The notes under the pieces are model-generated. The model was not told where the DNA came from. It worked only from the letters and a program-made list of their open reading frames with translations, and searched no databases. This document shows positions 1-5,833 of a DNA stretch of 6,866 nt, in pieces (position 1 is the stretch's first letter; each line of letters starts with the position of its first letter). The stretch is taken from contig CAYXUW010000110.1 of assembly GCA_964468375.1 (NCBI GenBank), forward strand, positions 1-6,866. Direction: 5' to 3'. This stretch comes from CAYXUW01 sp964468375 (GTDB lineage Bacteria > Planctomycetota > Phycisphaerae > Sedimentisphaerales > Anaerobacaceae). Both the position numbers and the translations under genes were made by a program.

Positions 1-684
1 GGCCAGGATGTCGTTATGTCCCGCGAGATACTTCGTAGCGCTTTGCAGAACAAGGTCTATTCCGAACTCCAACGGTCTCTGGTTAAATGGCGTGCCGAAA
101 GTGCTGTCTATAAGTGTCAGAACATTGTGTCTTTTGGCAATTTTTCGCAGTTTTACAAGGTCGAAGATATTCAAATAAGGATTGGTAGGGGATTCTGAAA
201 AAATAAGCCGAGTGTTCTTTTTTACGGCTTTTTCGAGAATTGCGTAATCTCCGAATGGGACAATTGTACATCCGATGCCGAATTGTTTGAGGTAGGAGCG
301 GCAGAATTCGAGAGTTTTTTTGTAGCTGTCGTCGGTGATGACAATATGGTCGCCGGACCTGACTAAAGTAAGAATGGTGGTGGTTATAGCGCTCATTCCG
401 GAGGTAAATACAACGCAGTCTTCCGCTCCTTCAAGGTCGGCCAGCCGTTTCTCGGCGATTTTGGCGGTTGGATTGCCGTATCTGCCGTATTCGAAGTGCT
501 CCATGCCTTTTTTGGTATAGTCTTCAATGTGCTTGCTGTCCCGAAATGTGAACGTGGAAGTCTGGACAATCGGCGTTGTAATTGAGTCGGCGTATTTTCT
601 CCTCGGCTCTCCCGAATGAATCGCCCGGGTGGAAATCGACCACTTCGAGGATTTAGCTTTTGTTTTGCGAGTTTTCTTAGCCAT
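1..684 (-). CDS. Cystathionine gamma-synthase-like PLP enzyme (Cys/Met metabolism family), C-terminus outside window
   Basis: The N-terminal 228 residues are visible and the frame is open to the window edge; family members run about 380-420 residues. It is a fold-type I PLP enzyme of the Cys/Met metabolism family. Visible motifs are FEYGRYGNPT (residues 64-73, phosphate-binding region), SGM (95-97), DDSYKKT (118-124), SESPTNP (163-169), IDSTFGTP with the PLP-pyridine Asp at 193, and SATKYLAGHND (215-225) with the Schiff-base Lys at 218. From memory, the FEYGRYGNPT, ESPTNP and TKY-GGHND-type wording is closest to plant-type cystathionine gamma-synthases, which condense an activated homoserine with cysteine. 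A gamma-lyase or O-acylhomoserine sulfhydrylase cannot be excluded. The first 14 residues are a Lys/Arg-rich extension. The ATG overlaps the upstream stop as TAATG, suggesting translational coupling at the end of the hcp operon. Family is certain; exact substrate is inferred. Confidence 0.9.
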   Translation of the reverse strand, partial: MAKKTRKTKAKSSKWSISTRAIHSGEPRRKYADSITTPIVQTSTFTFRDSKHIEDYTKKGMEHFEYGRYGNPTAKIAEKRLADLEGAEDCVVFTSGMSAITTTILTLVRSGDHIVITDDSYKKTLEFCRSYLKQFGIGCTIVPFGDYAILEKAVKKNTRLIFSESPTNPYLNIFDLVKLRKIAKRHNVLTLIDSTFGTPFNQRPLEFGIDLVLQSATKYLAGHNDILA

Positions 685-1256
685 TACTGTTTCCTGTCCA
701 AAACCACACCTTGAGACTTTACTGTTTCAGTTTTGCTGACGTTGCCTTGCAAGTCCACGGTAACATCTTTGAAGGTCATATTCAATCCGCTACGAACGAT
801 AGCATCTTTTGTGATACGCGTCAACCCAAAACAGCAGGGGACCTCCATATGAACGACAGTTAGACTATTGGGCTTGTTCGATTTGATAATCTGAGCAAGC
901 TTTTCGGTATAAAACTCCGCGTCGTCCAGTTCCGGACATCCGATGACGACACTGTGCTTCTTTAAGAACCTGTTGTGAAAATAGCCCATTGCAAACGCCA
1001 CGCAGTCTGCTGCCAGCACTAAATCAGCACCGACAAAATACGTCACATCCGGCGGAATCAGGGTCAACTGTATCGGCCAGTGACTTAGCTGCGGGGGTAT
1101 CGCTGTTATACCGGCGACTTCTTTGCTTCTTTTTCCTCGTAGCATCTTTGTCGTTTTTCCCGGACATACGAAGTCGATTTTTTCTTTCGTCTTTTTATTC
1201 CTCAGGATGGTCTTTGGTTTTTTGTTCATCGAACTACGCCGCTTCTCTTTCTTCAA
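684..1256 (-). CDS. C-terminal part of a 4Fe-4S-associated protein, probably detached from its ferredoxin domain
   Basis: This 190-codon frame holds the conserved C-terminal domain of a family that normally carries an N-terminal two-cluster ferredoxin domain (about 240 residues in total, as I recall it). Recognisable stretches are DFVCPG (28-33), QLSHWPIQL (56-64), GADLVLAADCVAFA (76-89), IGCPELDD (105-112) and VVHMEVPCCFG (134-144). Cysteines 31, 85, 107, 141 and 142 are kept and could bind a cofactor. Family-like sequence begins only near residue 28. The first residues are a Lys/Arg-rich out-of-frame reading of the old linker, so the nominal TTG start at 1256 is doubtful. An ATG at 1229 is an alternative, with only a weak GAGAAG-like ribosome site. 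The ferredoxin half lies just upstream in another frame. Either this is the tail of a broken gene or a separately translated domain. The downstream PLP enzyme start overlaps its stop. The biochemical role of the domain is not known to me. Confidence 0.6.
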   Translation of the reverse strand: MKKEKRRSSMNKKPKTILRNKKTKEKIDFVCPGKTTKMLRGKRSKEVAGITAIPPQLSHWPIQLTLIPPDVTYFVGADLVLAADCVAFAMGYFHNRFLKKHSVVIGCPELDDAEFYTEKLAQIIKSNKPNSLTVVHMEVPCCFGLTRITKDAIVRSGLNMTFKDVTVDLQGNVSKTETVKSQGVVLDRKQ

Positions 1257-1359
1257 CCTTTATAGCGTCTTGCGGACAGTGCCCTACACAGGCGCCGCAG
1301 CCATCACGCTTTTCTTCATCGATTTTTACGATATTTCGCAAGACTGTATTATAATTCAC
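1234..1359 (-). pseudogene. Remnant of the N-terminal 4Fe-4S ferredoxin domain, ends at an in-frame TAG
   Basis: From a GTG at 1359 (or TTG at 1341) the frame gives up to 41 residues: LRNIVKIDEEK, then RDGCGACVGHCPQDAI, then KVEEREAA and TAG at 1236-1234. This is the start of the same 4Fe-4S protein family whose C-terminal domain follows. Four signs of decay are visible. (1) The first cluster cysteine is Arg (CGT at 1308-1306, one transition from TGT), leaving Cys 21, 24 and 28. (2) Only one CxxCxxC-type motif is present where the family has two, so about 25-30 residues look collapsed out. (3) TAG stands where a Glu codon would fit, because the same frame continues with FDEQKTKDHPEE. (4) That frame meets TAA at 1197-1195, and homology resumes at DFVCPG in the frame one base later. 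A metagenome consensus error could explain one lesion but hardly all four. Confidence 0.7.
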
Positions 1360-1365
1360 CTTCTT
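1356..1365 (-). promoter_or_regulatory. Strong Shine-Dalgarno-like site for the ferredoxin fragment
   Basis: The minus strand reads AAGAAGGTGA, nine of ten bases matching the full anti-16S complement AAGGAGGTGA. It lies directly after the hcp stop codon. It overlaps the GTG candidate at 1359 and stands 14 bases before the TTG at 1341, which aligns better with the family's usual N-terminus (LRNIVKID). Neither spacing is ideal, so the original start (perhaps ATG just before the TTG, now GTC) may have been lost. Confidence 0.45.
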
Positions 1366-1372
1366 TGCTGAA

Positions 1373-2656
1373 TTATTCGAGCATTGAAGCCAAATCTTCG
1401 TCGACATCTCCAATGGGCGAAATATTATATTTCTCGACCAGTATGCGCAATACGTTCGGGCTGACAAACGCCGGCAGAGACGGACCAAGCTTTATATTTT
1501 TTATTCTAAGGTGCAGCAAGGTCAGCAGAATGGCCACAGCCTTTTGCTCATACCACGATACCACTAACGAAAGCGGCAGGTCATTGACGCCGCAGCCGAA
1601 TGCATCAGCGAGAGCTGTTGCGATTTTAATAGCTCCGTAGCAATCATTGCACTGGCCGGTGTCAATCAGGCGGGGGATGCCGTCGATATCGCCATAATCT
1701 TTGTCGTTCAGCCGATACTTTCCGCAAGCAGCGGTTAATATGATGCAGTCTTTGGGGACTTTCTCGGCGAATTCGGTGTAGTAGTTTCTTCCGGGTTTTG
1801 CGCCGTCGCAACCGCCTATAAAGAAGAAATGTCTAATTTTGCCGTTTTTTACCGCTTCGACAATTTTGTTAGCCAAAGCAAGAACAGCTTTGTAGTGGAA
1901 GCCGGTGCTTAGCGTTCCCTGCGGATTTTCCGGCAACTCCGGCTGAGATAACGCTTTTTCAATTACTTCGCTGAAATCCCGATTTTTAATGTGTTTTACT
2001 CCCGCTACGCCGGCTATTCCGCAGGTGAACATACGGTCTTTGTAGCTTCCTTTGGGTATCATAACGCAATTTGTCGTTACGAGAATTGCGCCGCTGAAAT
2101 CATCGAACTCTTTTTTTTGGTTTTGCCAGGCGGTGCCGTAGTTGCCAACAAGATGCTTAAACTTTCTCAGCTCTGGATAGCCGTGGGCGGGCAGCATTTC
2201 GCCGTGAGTATAAACGTTGATGCTCTTGCCTTCGGTTTGCTTTAGCAGCTCGTATAGGTCAAGTAAATCGTGGCCGGTAACGACAATGCCGGGGCCGGCT
2301 TTTGTGCCTCTGGCAACGGTAGCGGGTTTAGGATTTCCGAATGTCGAAGTATTGGCCTTGTCGAGCATCTCCATAGCACGAAGATTCATCTCACCGGCTT
2401 TAAGAACCAGCTCAAGATGGCGATTCAAATCGAAGTCTACGTTGGTCAATGTTGCGAAGAGCGCCTCGTGCATAAAGGCATCAACCTGCTCATCTCTTTG
2501 GCCGAGCTCGCGGGCGTGATATGCATAAGCACCTATACCCTTTAAGCCGAACATAAGAGTATCCTGCAAGGACTGGATGTCCTCGTCTTTGCCGCAAACG
2601 CCGATTTTAGTGCAGCCAGTACCACCGGCTGTTTGTTCGCATTGATAACAAAACAT
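1373..2656 (-). CDS. hcp: Hydroxylamine reductase / hybrid cluster protein, short (class III) form
   Basis: Hcp carries one ordinary Fe-S cluster and one hybrid Fe-S-O cluster. It reduces hydroxylamine in vitro and is linked in vivo to NO handling and protein S-nitrosylation in the cytoplasm of anaerobes. The N-terminal motif C3-x2-C6-x8-C15-x5-C21 is the 4Fe-4S pattern of class I and III enzymes, not the 2Fe-2S pattern of class II. At 427 residues it is about 110-130 shorter than class I/II proteins, which fits class III, lacking part of the helical region. By motif comparison with Desulfovibrio Hcp, all hybrid-cluster ligands are present: His129 (TGHD), Glu153 (HGEM), Cys197 (TNCV), Cys283 (GGCDG, the persulfide position), Cys311 (AACGK), Cys336 (GQCND), Glu370 and Lys372 (WYEQK). 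A good AAGGAG site sits six bases before the ATG. The HD-protein gene ends 12 bases upstream. The enzyme looks intact and functional. Confidence 0.95.
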   Translation of the reverse strand: MFCYQCEQTAGGTGCTKIGVCGKDEDIQSLQDTLMFGLKGIGAYAYHARELGQRDEQVDAFMHEALFATLTNVDFDLNRHLELVLKAGEMNLRAMEMLDKANTSTFGNPKPATVARGTKAGPGIVVTGHDLLDLYELLKQTEGKSINVYTHGEMLPAHGYPELRKFKHLVGNYGTAWQNQKKEFDDFSGAILVTTNCVMIPKGSYKDRMFTCGIAGVAGVKHIKNRDFSEVIEKALSQPELPENPQGTLSTGFHYKAVLALANKIVEAVKNGKIRHFFFIGGCDGAKPGRNYYTEFAEKVPKDCIILTAACGKYRLNDKDYGDIDGIPRLIDTGQCNDCYGAIKIATALADAFGCGVNDLPLSLVVSWYEQKAVAILLTLLHLRIKNIKLGPSLPAFVSPNVLRILVEKYNISPIGDVDEDLASMLE

Positions 2657-2668
2657 AATTTTCTCCTT

Positions 2669-3160
2669 TCAGTTTACCGTCTCAACAAATAATTTTACCG
2701 CAATCTGATGTCCTGTCTTTGTTTTGAATATTTTGTCGATAAGCTTAGCAAGCTCATCTTTGCTTTTGCTGCCAAACTCATCGGGGATGTTTACAAGCCA
2801 GTCAGCATCCCATACAATTCTGAATTCAGTCGTATCTATATCCTTGGCGCTATGGTGGTTTGCAATTATTCTGCATATGTGTTCTATTATTTCATCAGCC
2901 AATTCGAAACTGCGCAAAATTTTCTCTGCAATCGGGGGGCCTTCTATTTCCTGATAATTTCCCGCGGTAGAGCCGTATTTTTTTTCAGCTTCGTGGATAC
3001 CAATATCGTGCAGAATTGCCGCTGCTTTAATTACCAGAGGGTCGCCGCCTTCGACGCTCTGTATTTGTTCGGCATAATCCAATACGGCAAGTGCATGGTC
3101 GATTCGCTTCTGGTCATCGCCGAACACGTTCTTCATTTTTTCTATGAGCTTATCGCGCAT
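2669..3160 (-). CDS. HD-domain phosphohydrolase, small single-domain protein
   Basis: A 163-residue cytoplasmic protein consisting almost wholly of an HD domain, the metal-dependent phosphohydrolase fold whose members cleave nucleotides or other phosphate esters. Metal-site candidates are His22 (RIDHA), the HD pair His51-Asp52 (ILHDIG), His94, His102/His103 (ANHHS) and Asp118/Asp120 (VWDAD), in the expected order. There is no partner domain (no REC, GGDEF-type or RelA signature), so the substrate cannot be told. The ATG has a GAGAGGAA ribosome site five bases upstream. It lies 28 bases after the cupin stop and 12 bases before hcp, so co-transcription is likely. Small HD proteins of this type are, as far as I recall, often found beside hcp in anaerobes, but their role there is not established. 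Family assignment is firm; function is open. Confidence 0.85.
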   Translation of the reverse strand: MRDKLIEKMKNVFGDDQKRIDHALAVLDYAEQIQSVEGGDPLVIKAAAILHDIGIHEAEKKYGSTAGNYQEIEGPPIAEKILRSFELADEIIEHICRIIANHHSAKDIDTTEFRIVWDADWLVNIPDEFGSKSKDELAKLIDKIFKTKTGHQIAVKLFVETVN

Positions 3161-3188
3161 AGGGTTCCTCTCTGCAGTTCGTTTTTAT

Positions 3189-3539
3189 TTACGTTCGAAT
3201 CATAATGAGCAGCATTTTAAATTTTTCTTTCGCAAAAACCGAGTGCGGCACATTAGCGGGCATAATGATGATTTCGCCGCTTGAAACCTGCTTTTCTTCG
3301 GCTGCTATCGTGATTGCTGCTTTGCCGTCGACAATCTGAACAATTGCATCGTAAGGAGTAGTATGTTCACTTAGCTTCTGGTCCTTATCGAAAGCGAATA
3401 AAGTTACCGTGCCCGCGGGTTTATCCAGTATAGTTTTGCTGACTATCGAGTCGGCTGAATAATCTATCAAAGAAGCCAAATTCCGGCTTCTGCCCATACA
3501 GGCACTTAAACAGCTTTTGTTTTTTTCGGCACTGTTCAT
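3189..3539 (-). CDS. Small cupin-domain protein
   Basis: A 116-residue single-domain cupin (double-stranded beta-helix). The first cupin motif is reduced: His59 in LSEHTTPYDA, followed by the turn IVDGKAAITI (69-78). The second is GEIIIMPANVPHSVFA (88-103) with His99. The classical HxH...E set is incomplete (H-T-T, with no clear Glu), so metal binding may be absent or use fewer ligands. The stretch ending KMLLIMIRT closes the barrel. An N-terminal tail has Cys10 and Cys14 (CLSAC), outside the cupin fold and possibly redox-active or metal-binding. The ATG has only a modest AAAGG site eleven bases upstream. It lies 22 bases after the Rrf2 gene and 28 bases before the HD gene, in the middle of the operon. 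No enzymatic role can be assigned; small cupins often act as binding or sensing modules. Confidence 0.82.
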   Translation of the reverse strand: MNSAEKNKSCLSACMGRSRNLASLIDYSADSIVSKTILDKPAGTVTLFAFDKDQKLSEHTTPYDAIVQIVDGKAAITIAAEEKQVSSGEIIIMPANVPHSVFAKEKFKMLLIMIRT

Positions 3540-3561
3540 TTTCGTTTTTACCTTTGCTTAT

Positions 3562-3984
3562 TCACTTGTGTTTTTTGGTTCGGCTGTTCAATATTTCTTG
3601 GAGGGTAATTCCGCCAAGATAACCGTTTATATACATTTGAAGGCAGGTGAGCTTCGTATTTATCTCACATTCGGGTTCGAATTCACAACCATCGCCATCC
3701 AACAGGCATCTGTTCAGACGAATCCCGCCCTGCATAGCGGTTATGATTTCCATTAGATTTATCTTTGACGGTTCCCTGCTCAGTACGAATCCTCCCTTGG
3801 GACCTCTGTTACTTTTAACCAATTTGGCCTGATGAAGCTTCTGGAGGATTTTGCAGCCGAGTTGGTATGAAAAGTTTCCCTCCTCGGCCATCTGGCGGGC
3901 TGACGTAAAGCCGTTGTTAAAATGGCCGGCGAGATTCACCATCATACGTAATGCATAATCTGTATCTCTGCGTAATACGTCCAT
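3562..3984 (-). CDS. Rrf2-family transcriptional regulator (IscR/NsrR-like), likely Fe-S sensor
   Basis: A 140-residue protein with an Rrf2 winged helix-turn-helix. It opens with the typical DTDYALRMMVNLA (7-19), followed by a recognition helix around 38-56 and the wing KSNRGPKGGFVLSR (57-70). Cys93, Cys100 and Cys106 lie in the cluster-binding loop, with Cys114 close behind. The spacing C-x6-C-x5-C is nearer to IscR (C-x5-C-x5-C) than to E. coli NsrR (C-x4-C-x5-C), so a [2Fe-2S] or [4Fe-4S] cluster is plausible. Family members sense cluster supply, NO or redox state and usually repress. As first gene of the cupin-HD-hcp operon, with an IscR-like palindrome over its promoter, it probably autoregulates and controls hcp. 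Cys44 falls about where E. coli IscR has Glu43 in the recognition helix, though the alignment was done by eye. An AAGGAA ribosome site precedes the ATG. Confidence 0.92.
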   Translation of the reverse strand: MDVLRRDTDYALRMMVNLAGHFNNGFTSARQMAEEGNFSYQLGCKILQKLHQAKLVKSNRGPKGGFVLSREPSKINLMEIITAMQGGIRLNRCLLDGDGCEFEPECEINTKLTCLQMYINGYLGGITLQEILNSRTKKHK

Positions 3985-4010
3985 TTTTACTATTCCTTGA
4001 AACTGCTACC

Positions 4011-4032
4011 ACTATACAAGACTATTATAGTC
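4011..4032 (-). promoter_or_regulatory. Promoter with IscR type 1-like operator over the -10 box
   Basis: Positions 4020-4032 form a perfect palindrome, on the minus strand GACTATAATAGTC, with TATAAT (4029-4024) at its centre as a consensus -10. It matches the E. coli IscR type 1 core GACTRWWWYAGTC at every position. The following TTGTAT also fits the last four bases of the type 1 flank RRSTAT; the other flank does not match. A second inverted repeat overlaps it, ACTATA/TATAGT with a nine-base spacer (4011-4031). The -35 region (about 4047-4052, TGAACC) is poor. Transcription would begin near 4017, giving a leader of about 33 bases before the Rrf2 ATG. Binding here would block RNA polymerase, consistent with autorepression. 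Confidence 0.65.
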
Positions 4033-4084
4033 CTATTTATCTTCTCGGTTCAGGGAAAAATTTAAATTTTTTTCAAAATTTATG

Positions 4085-4108
4085 AAAAGACCTGAAAAAC
4101 CGTCTTTT
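4085..4108 (-). terminator. Possible weak terminator after the 574-residue gene
   Basis: Directly after the stop codon the minus strand has a seven-base inverted repeat, AAAAGAC and GTCTTTT, around a ten-base loop, followed by an AT-rich stretch. The stem is AT-rich with only two G-C pairs and the U-run is short and interrupted, so it may be a leaky stop or only a 3' end signal. Its position between the two gene clusters is what makes it credible. Confidence 0.35.
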
Positions 4109-5833
4109 TCAGCCCTCTATGGTGATATTTCCATCTGGGGCAATGTTAACCTGCTTTTGGAGACCCTTGGTGGATGAAAATCTGTATTCGGTTGAGCTTG
4201 TTATAATCACGTTATTGTTGTCTGCCGTTATCTGAATATCCTTATCAGGAGTTTTTTCGCGGATTATACCGGCCAGCGCAAAGGCTTTCTCGAGACCGTC
4301 GCCGGTTTTGTAGTTGGCGACTTCATCGGGTTGAGCAAGACGTTTGCCATTGTAGATTGAATCGTTTTTCATTTTTTCGAGCCACGCATAGGTCTCGTCG
4401 ATTGACATTGAGGCAGTTGCGTTAATTGAAACGGGATTGCGCTCTACGGCTGCTTTTACAAACGGGAGCCAATCGCAAGTTTCCATATCGCGGTATGTGT
4501 AAAGGGTGAGGTCTGCGGTCGTATTACTGCTTCGGATCGACTGTAAGTGGTCGATTATTTGTTCTCTGTTTTGTTCAGTACTGATTTTAATCGGTTCGGC
4601 AGCAAGAAATTTTTTATCGAAACCGGGCAACTTTGGCTCAGTGTACATAAAGTCAGCCAATTCATCGACGAATTTTTGCGCGTCAGGAATAGCTGAAACT
4701 AAGAATGTTTTTAAGACATCTTTGCCCTGTTGTGTTTTTAAATCAGGTTTTTGTTTTTGCAGGAAGTCTTCGAGTTTGTCGCAGCGAATTCTGCTGGGCA
4801 TTTCATAGGCAACGAAATCTTCATCGGAAACTTCGGCAAGCAGTTTATCGTGTGTTTTACAGGCGATTTTGTAATTACTGCTGTGCTCATAGTGAAAAAG
4901 TGTTTCTGCTTTTAAAAATTTCGACTGGCCGTGACAATCACGACAAAGTAAAAAGAACTTTTGATATTCCCGATGGCATCTCAGAAAGCTTGCAAGGATT
5001 TCGAGCGTTAAATCTGTTGAAAGATACGAACCAAGCTTTCGGATAAACTTCTTGTAAAGTTTTTTGTCTATTGTAGCATCTTTATATAAACAGTGCACAT
5101 AGCCGGAAAGATGAGCAATAATTGTGATGTTTTCATTGCGAAGTGCCCGCTGTGCCTTATTGGATATTTCTGTTCCGTTGAACCACATTGTTTTCGTAAC
5201 CAGCCGTCTGTTATTAGTCAGAATACCGTCCCGCATATCAATGAAATTCTGGGAGTGGAGTGGTGTGAGTATCATATAAATATCTTCGAGCGGTATTCCG
5301 CAGATAACAAATGCAGCGGCGGCATACAAGGCAGAAAGCGATACGCATTCGCCGGCGGCTGTTTTGTAGCCGGGCTTGAGGCGAAAGGCGTTCATCGCTT
5401 CGATGGTTTCGGTTTTCCAGTAAGGGATGACGTTACTGTCGTATTTATCCAGGCCGAAGTGTTTTCGGATATCCACGTCGAAATAGTATTTGTCACCCTG
5501 ATAGCCGAATAGCGCGTTGCTTGCAGCTATTTCCTCGGGCGAGATAAAGTCGGCGAAGCGTTTAAGCTCTTTCTGCTGATTGGTAAGGCCCCAGGTTTCA
5601 AGGTCGAGATTAAATTCGTACTCATCCATTACGAACTGTTTTAGCCGCATCAATTTTCTGTAGCTGCTTTTGCCTTTGAGTTTCTTGAAACAGTCCAGGT
5701 CGCGCCACCGCCATATAACCGGGCTGATGATATTGGCGAGTACCAAGCTGTACATCAACTCGGGAAAGACGAAGATTTCCATATCTGAAAGGGTTATTGT
5801 GGAGGTGTATTTTTCAAGCTGCTGTCGATTCAT
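4109..5833 (-). CDS. Unrecognised 574-residue protein with transglutaminase-like Cys/His pattern
   Basis: I do not recognise this protein. No signal peptide or convincing membrane segment is seen, so it is probably cytoplasmic. Residues 155-213 include GECVSLSALYAAAAF (161-175), GIPLEDIYMI (179-188), and TPLHSQNFID then DGILTNNRR. This order (Cys163 at a helix start, then a GIP turn, His193 and Asp199) resembles the core of transglutaminase-like cysteine peptidase folds, a resemblance judged by eye. A Cys/His-rich patch follows at 286-328: Cys286, His287, the CRDCHG motif (Cys297, Cys300, His301), His314, His317, Cys325 and His328, possibly a zinc site. The C-terminal part (about 530-574) is short beta-strands ending in DGNITIEG. 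The start overlaps the arsC stop as ATGA, implying translational coupling with the metal/arsenic genes. It is the last gene before the intergenic gap. Being a real gene is near certain; function is unknown. Confidence 0.85.
   Translation of the reverse strand: MNRQQLEKYTSTITLSDMEIFVFPELMYSLVLANIISPVIWRWRDLDCFKKLKGKSSYRKLMRLKQFVMDEYEFNLDLETWGLTNQQKELKRFADFISPEEIAASNALFGYQGDKYYFDVDIRKHFGLDKYDSNVIPYWKTETIEAMNAFRLKPGYKTAAGECVSLSALYAAAAFVICGIPLEDIYMILTPLHSQNFIDMRDGILTNNRRLVTKTMWFNGTEISNKAQRALRNENITIIAHLSGYVHCLYKDATIDKKLYKKFIRKLGSYLSTDLTLEILASFLRCHREYQKFFLLCRDCHGQSKFLKAETLFHYEHSSNYKIACKTHDKLLAEVSDEDFVAYEMPSRIRCDKLEDFLQKQKPDLKTQQGKDVLKTFLVSAIPDAQKFVDELADFMYTEPKLPGFDKKFLAAEPIKISTEQNREQIIDHLQSIRSSNTTADLTLYTYRDMETCDWLPFVKAAVERNPVSINATASMSIDETYAWLEKMKNDSIYNGKRLAQPDEVANYKTGDGLEKAFALAGIIREKTPDKDIQITADNNNVIITSSTEYRFSSTKGLQKQVNIAPDGNITIEG

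Noticed and set aside
1170..1240. Programmed frameshift or TAG recoding (for example pyrrolysine) rejoining the two halves of the Fe-S gene
   Set aside because: Both a TAG readthrough and a one-base shift before the following TAA would be needed, and the cluster motif is itself damaged. Simple decay or error is more economical.
989..1371. Plus-strand frames with Phe/Leu-rich hydrophobic stretches that look like membrane segments
   Set aside because: They are reverse readings of the Lys-rich linker of the broken Fe-S gene, where AAA/AAG runs become Phe/Leu codons.
2708..3205. 165-codon plus-strand open frame
   Set aside because: It is antisense to the HD-domain gene, whose motifs are clear; the hydrophobic aromatic composition is typical of a shadow frame.
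3562..3984. Naming the regulator NsrR because it leads an hcp operon
   Set aside because: The cysteine spacing and the IscR type 1-like operator fit IscR at least as well, so only the family name is supported.
4930..4950. c-type haem site (CxxCH) in the 574-residue protein
   Set aside because: There is a single motif, no signal peptide and no cytochrome context; a metal site or chance is more likely.
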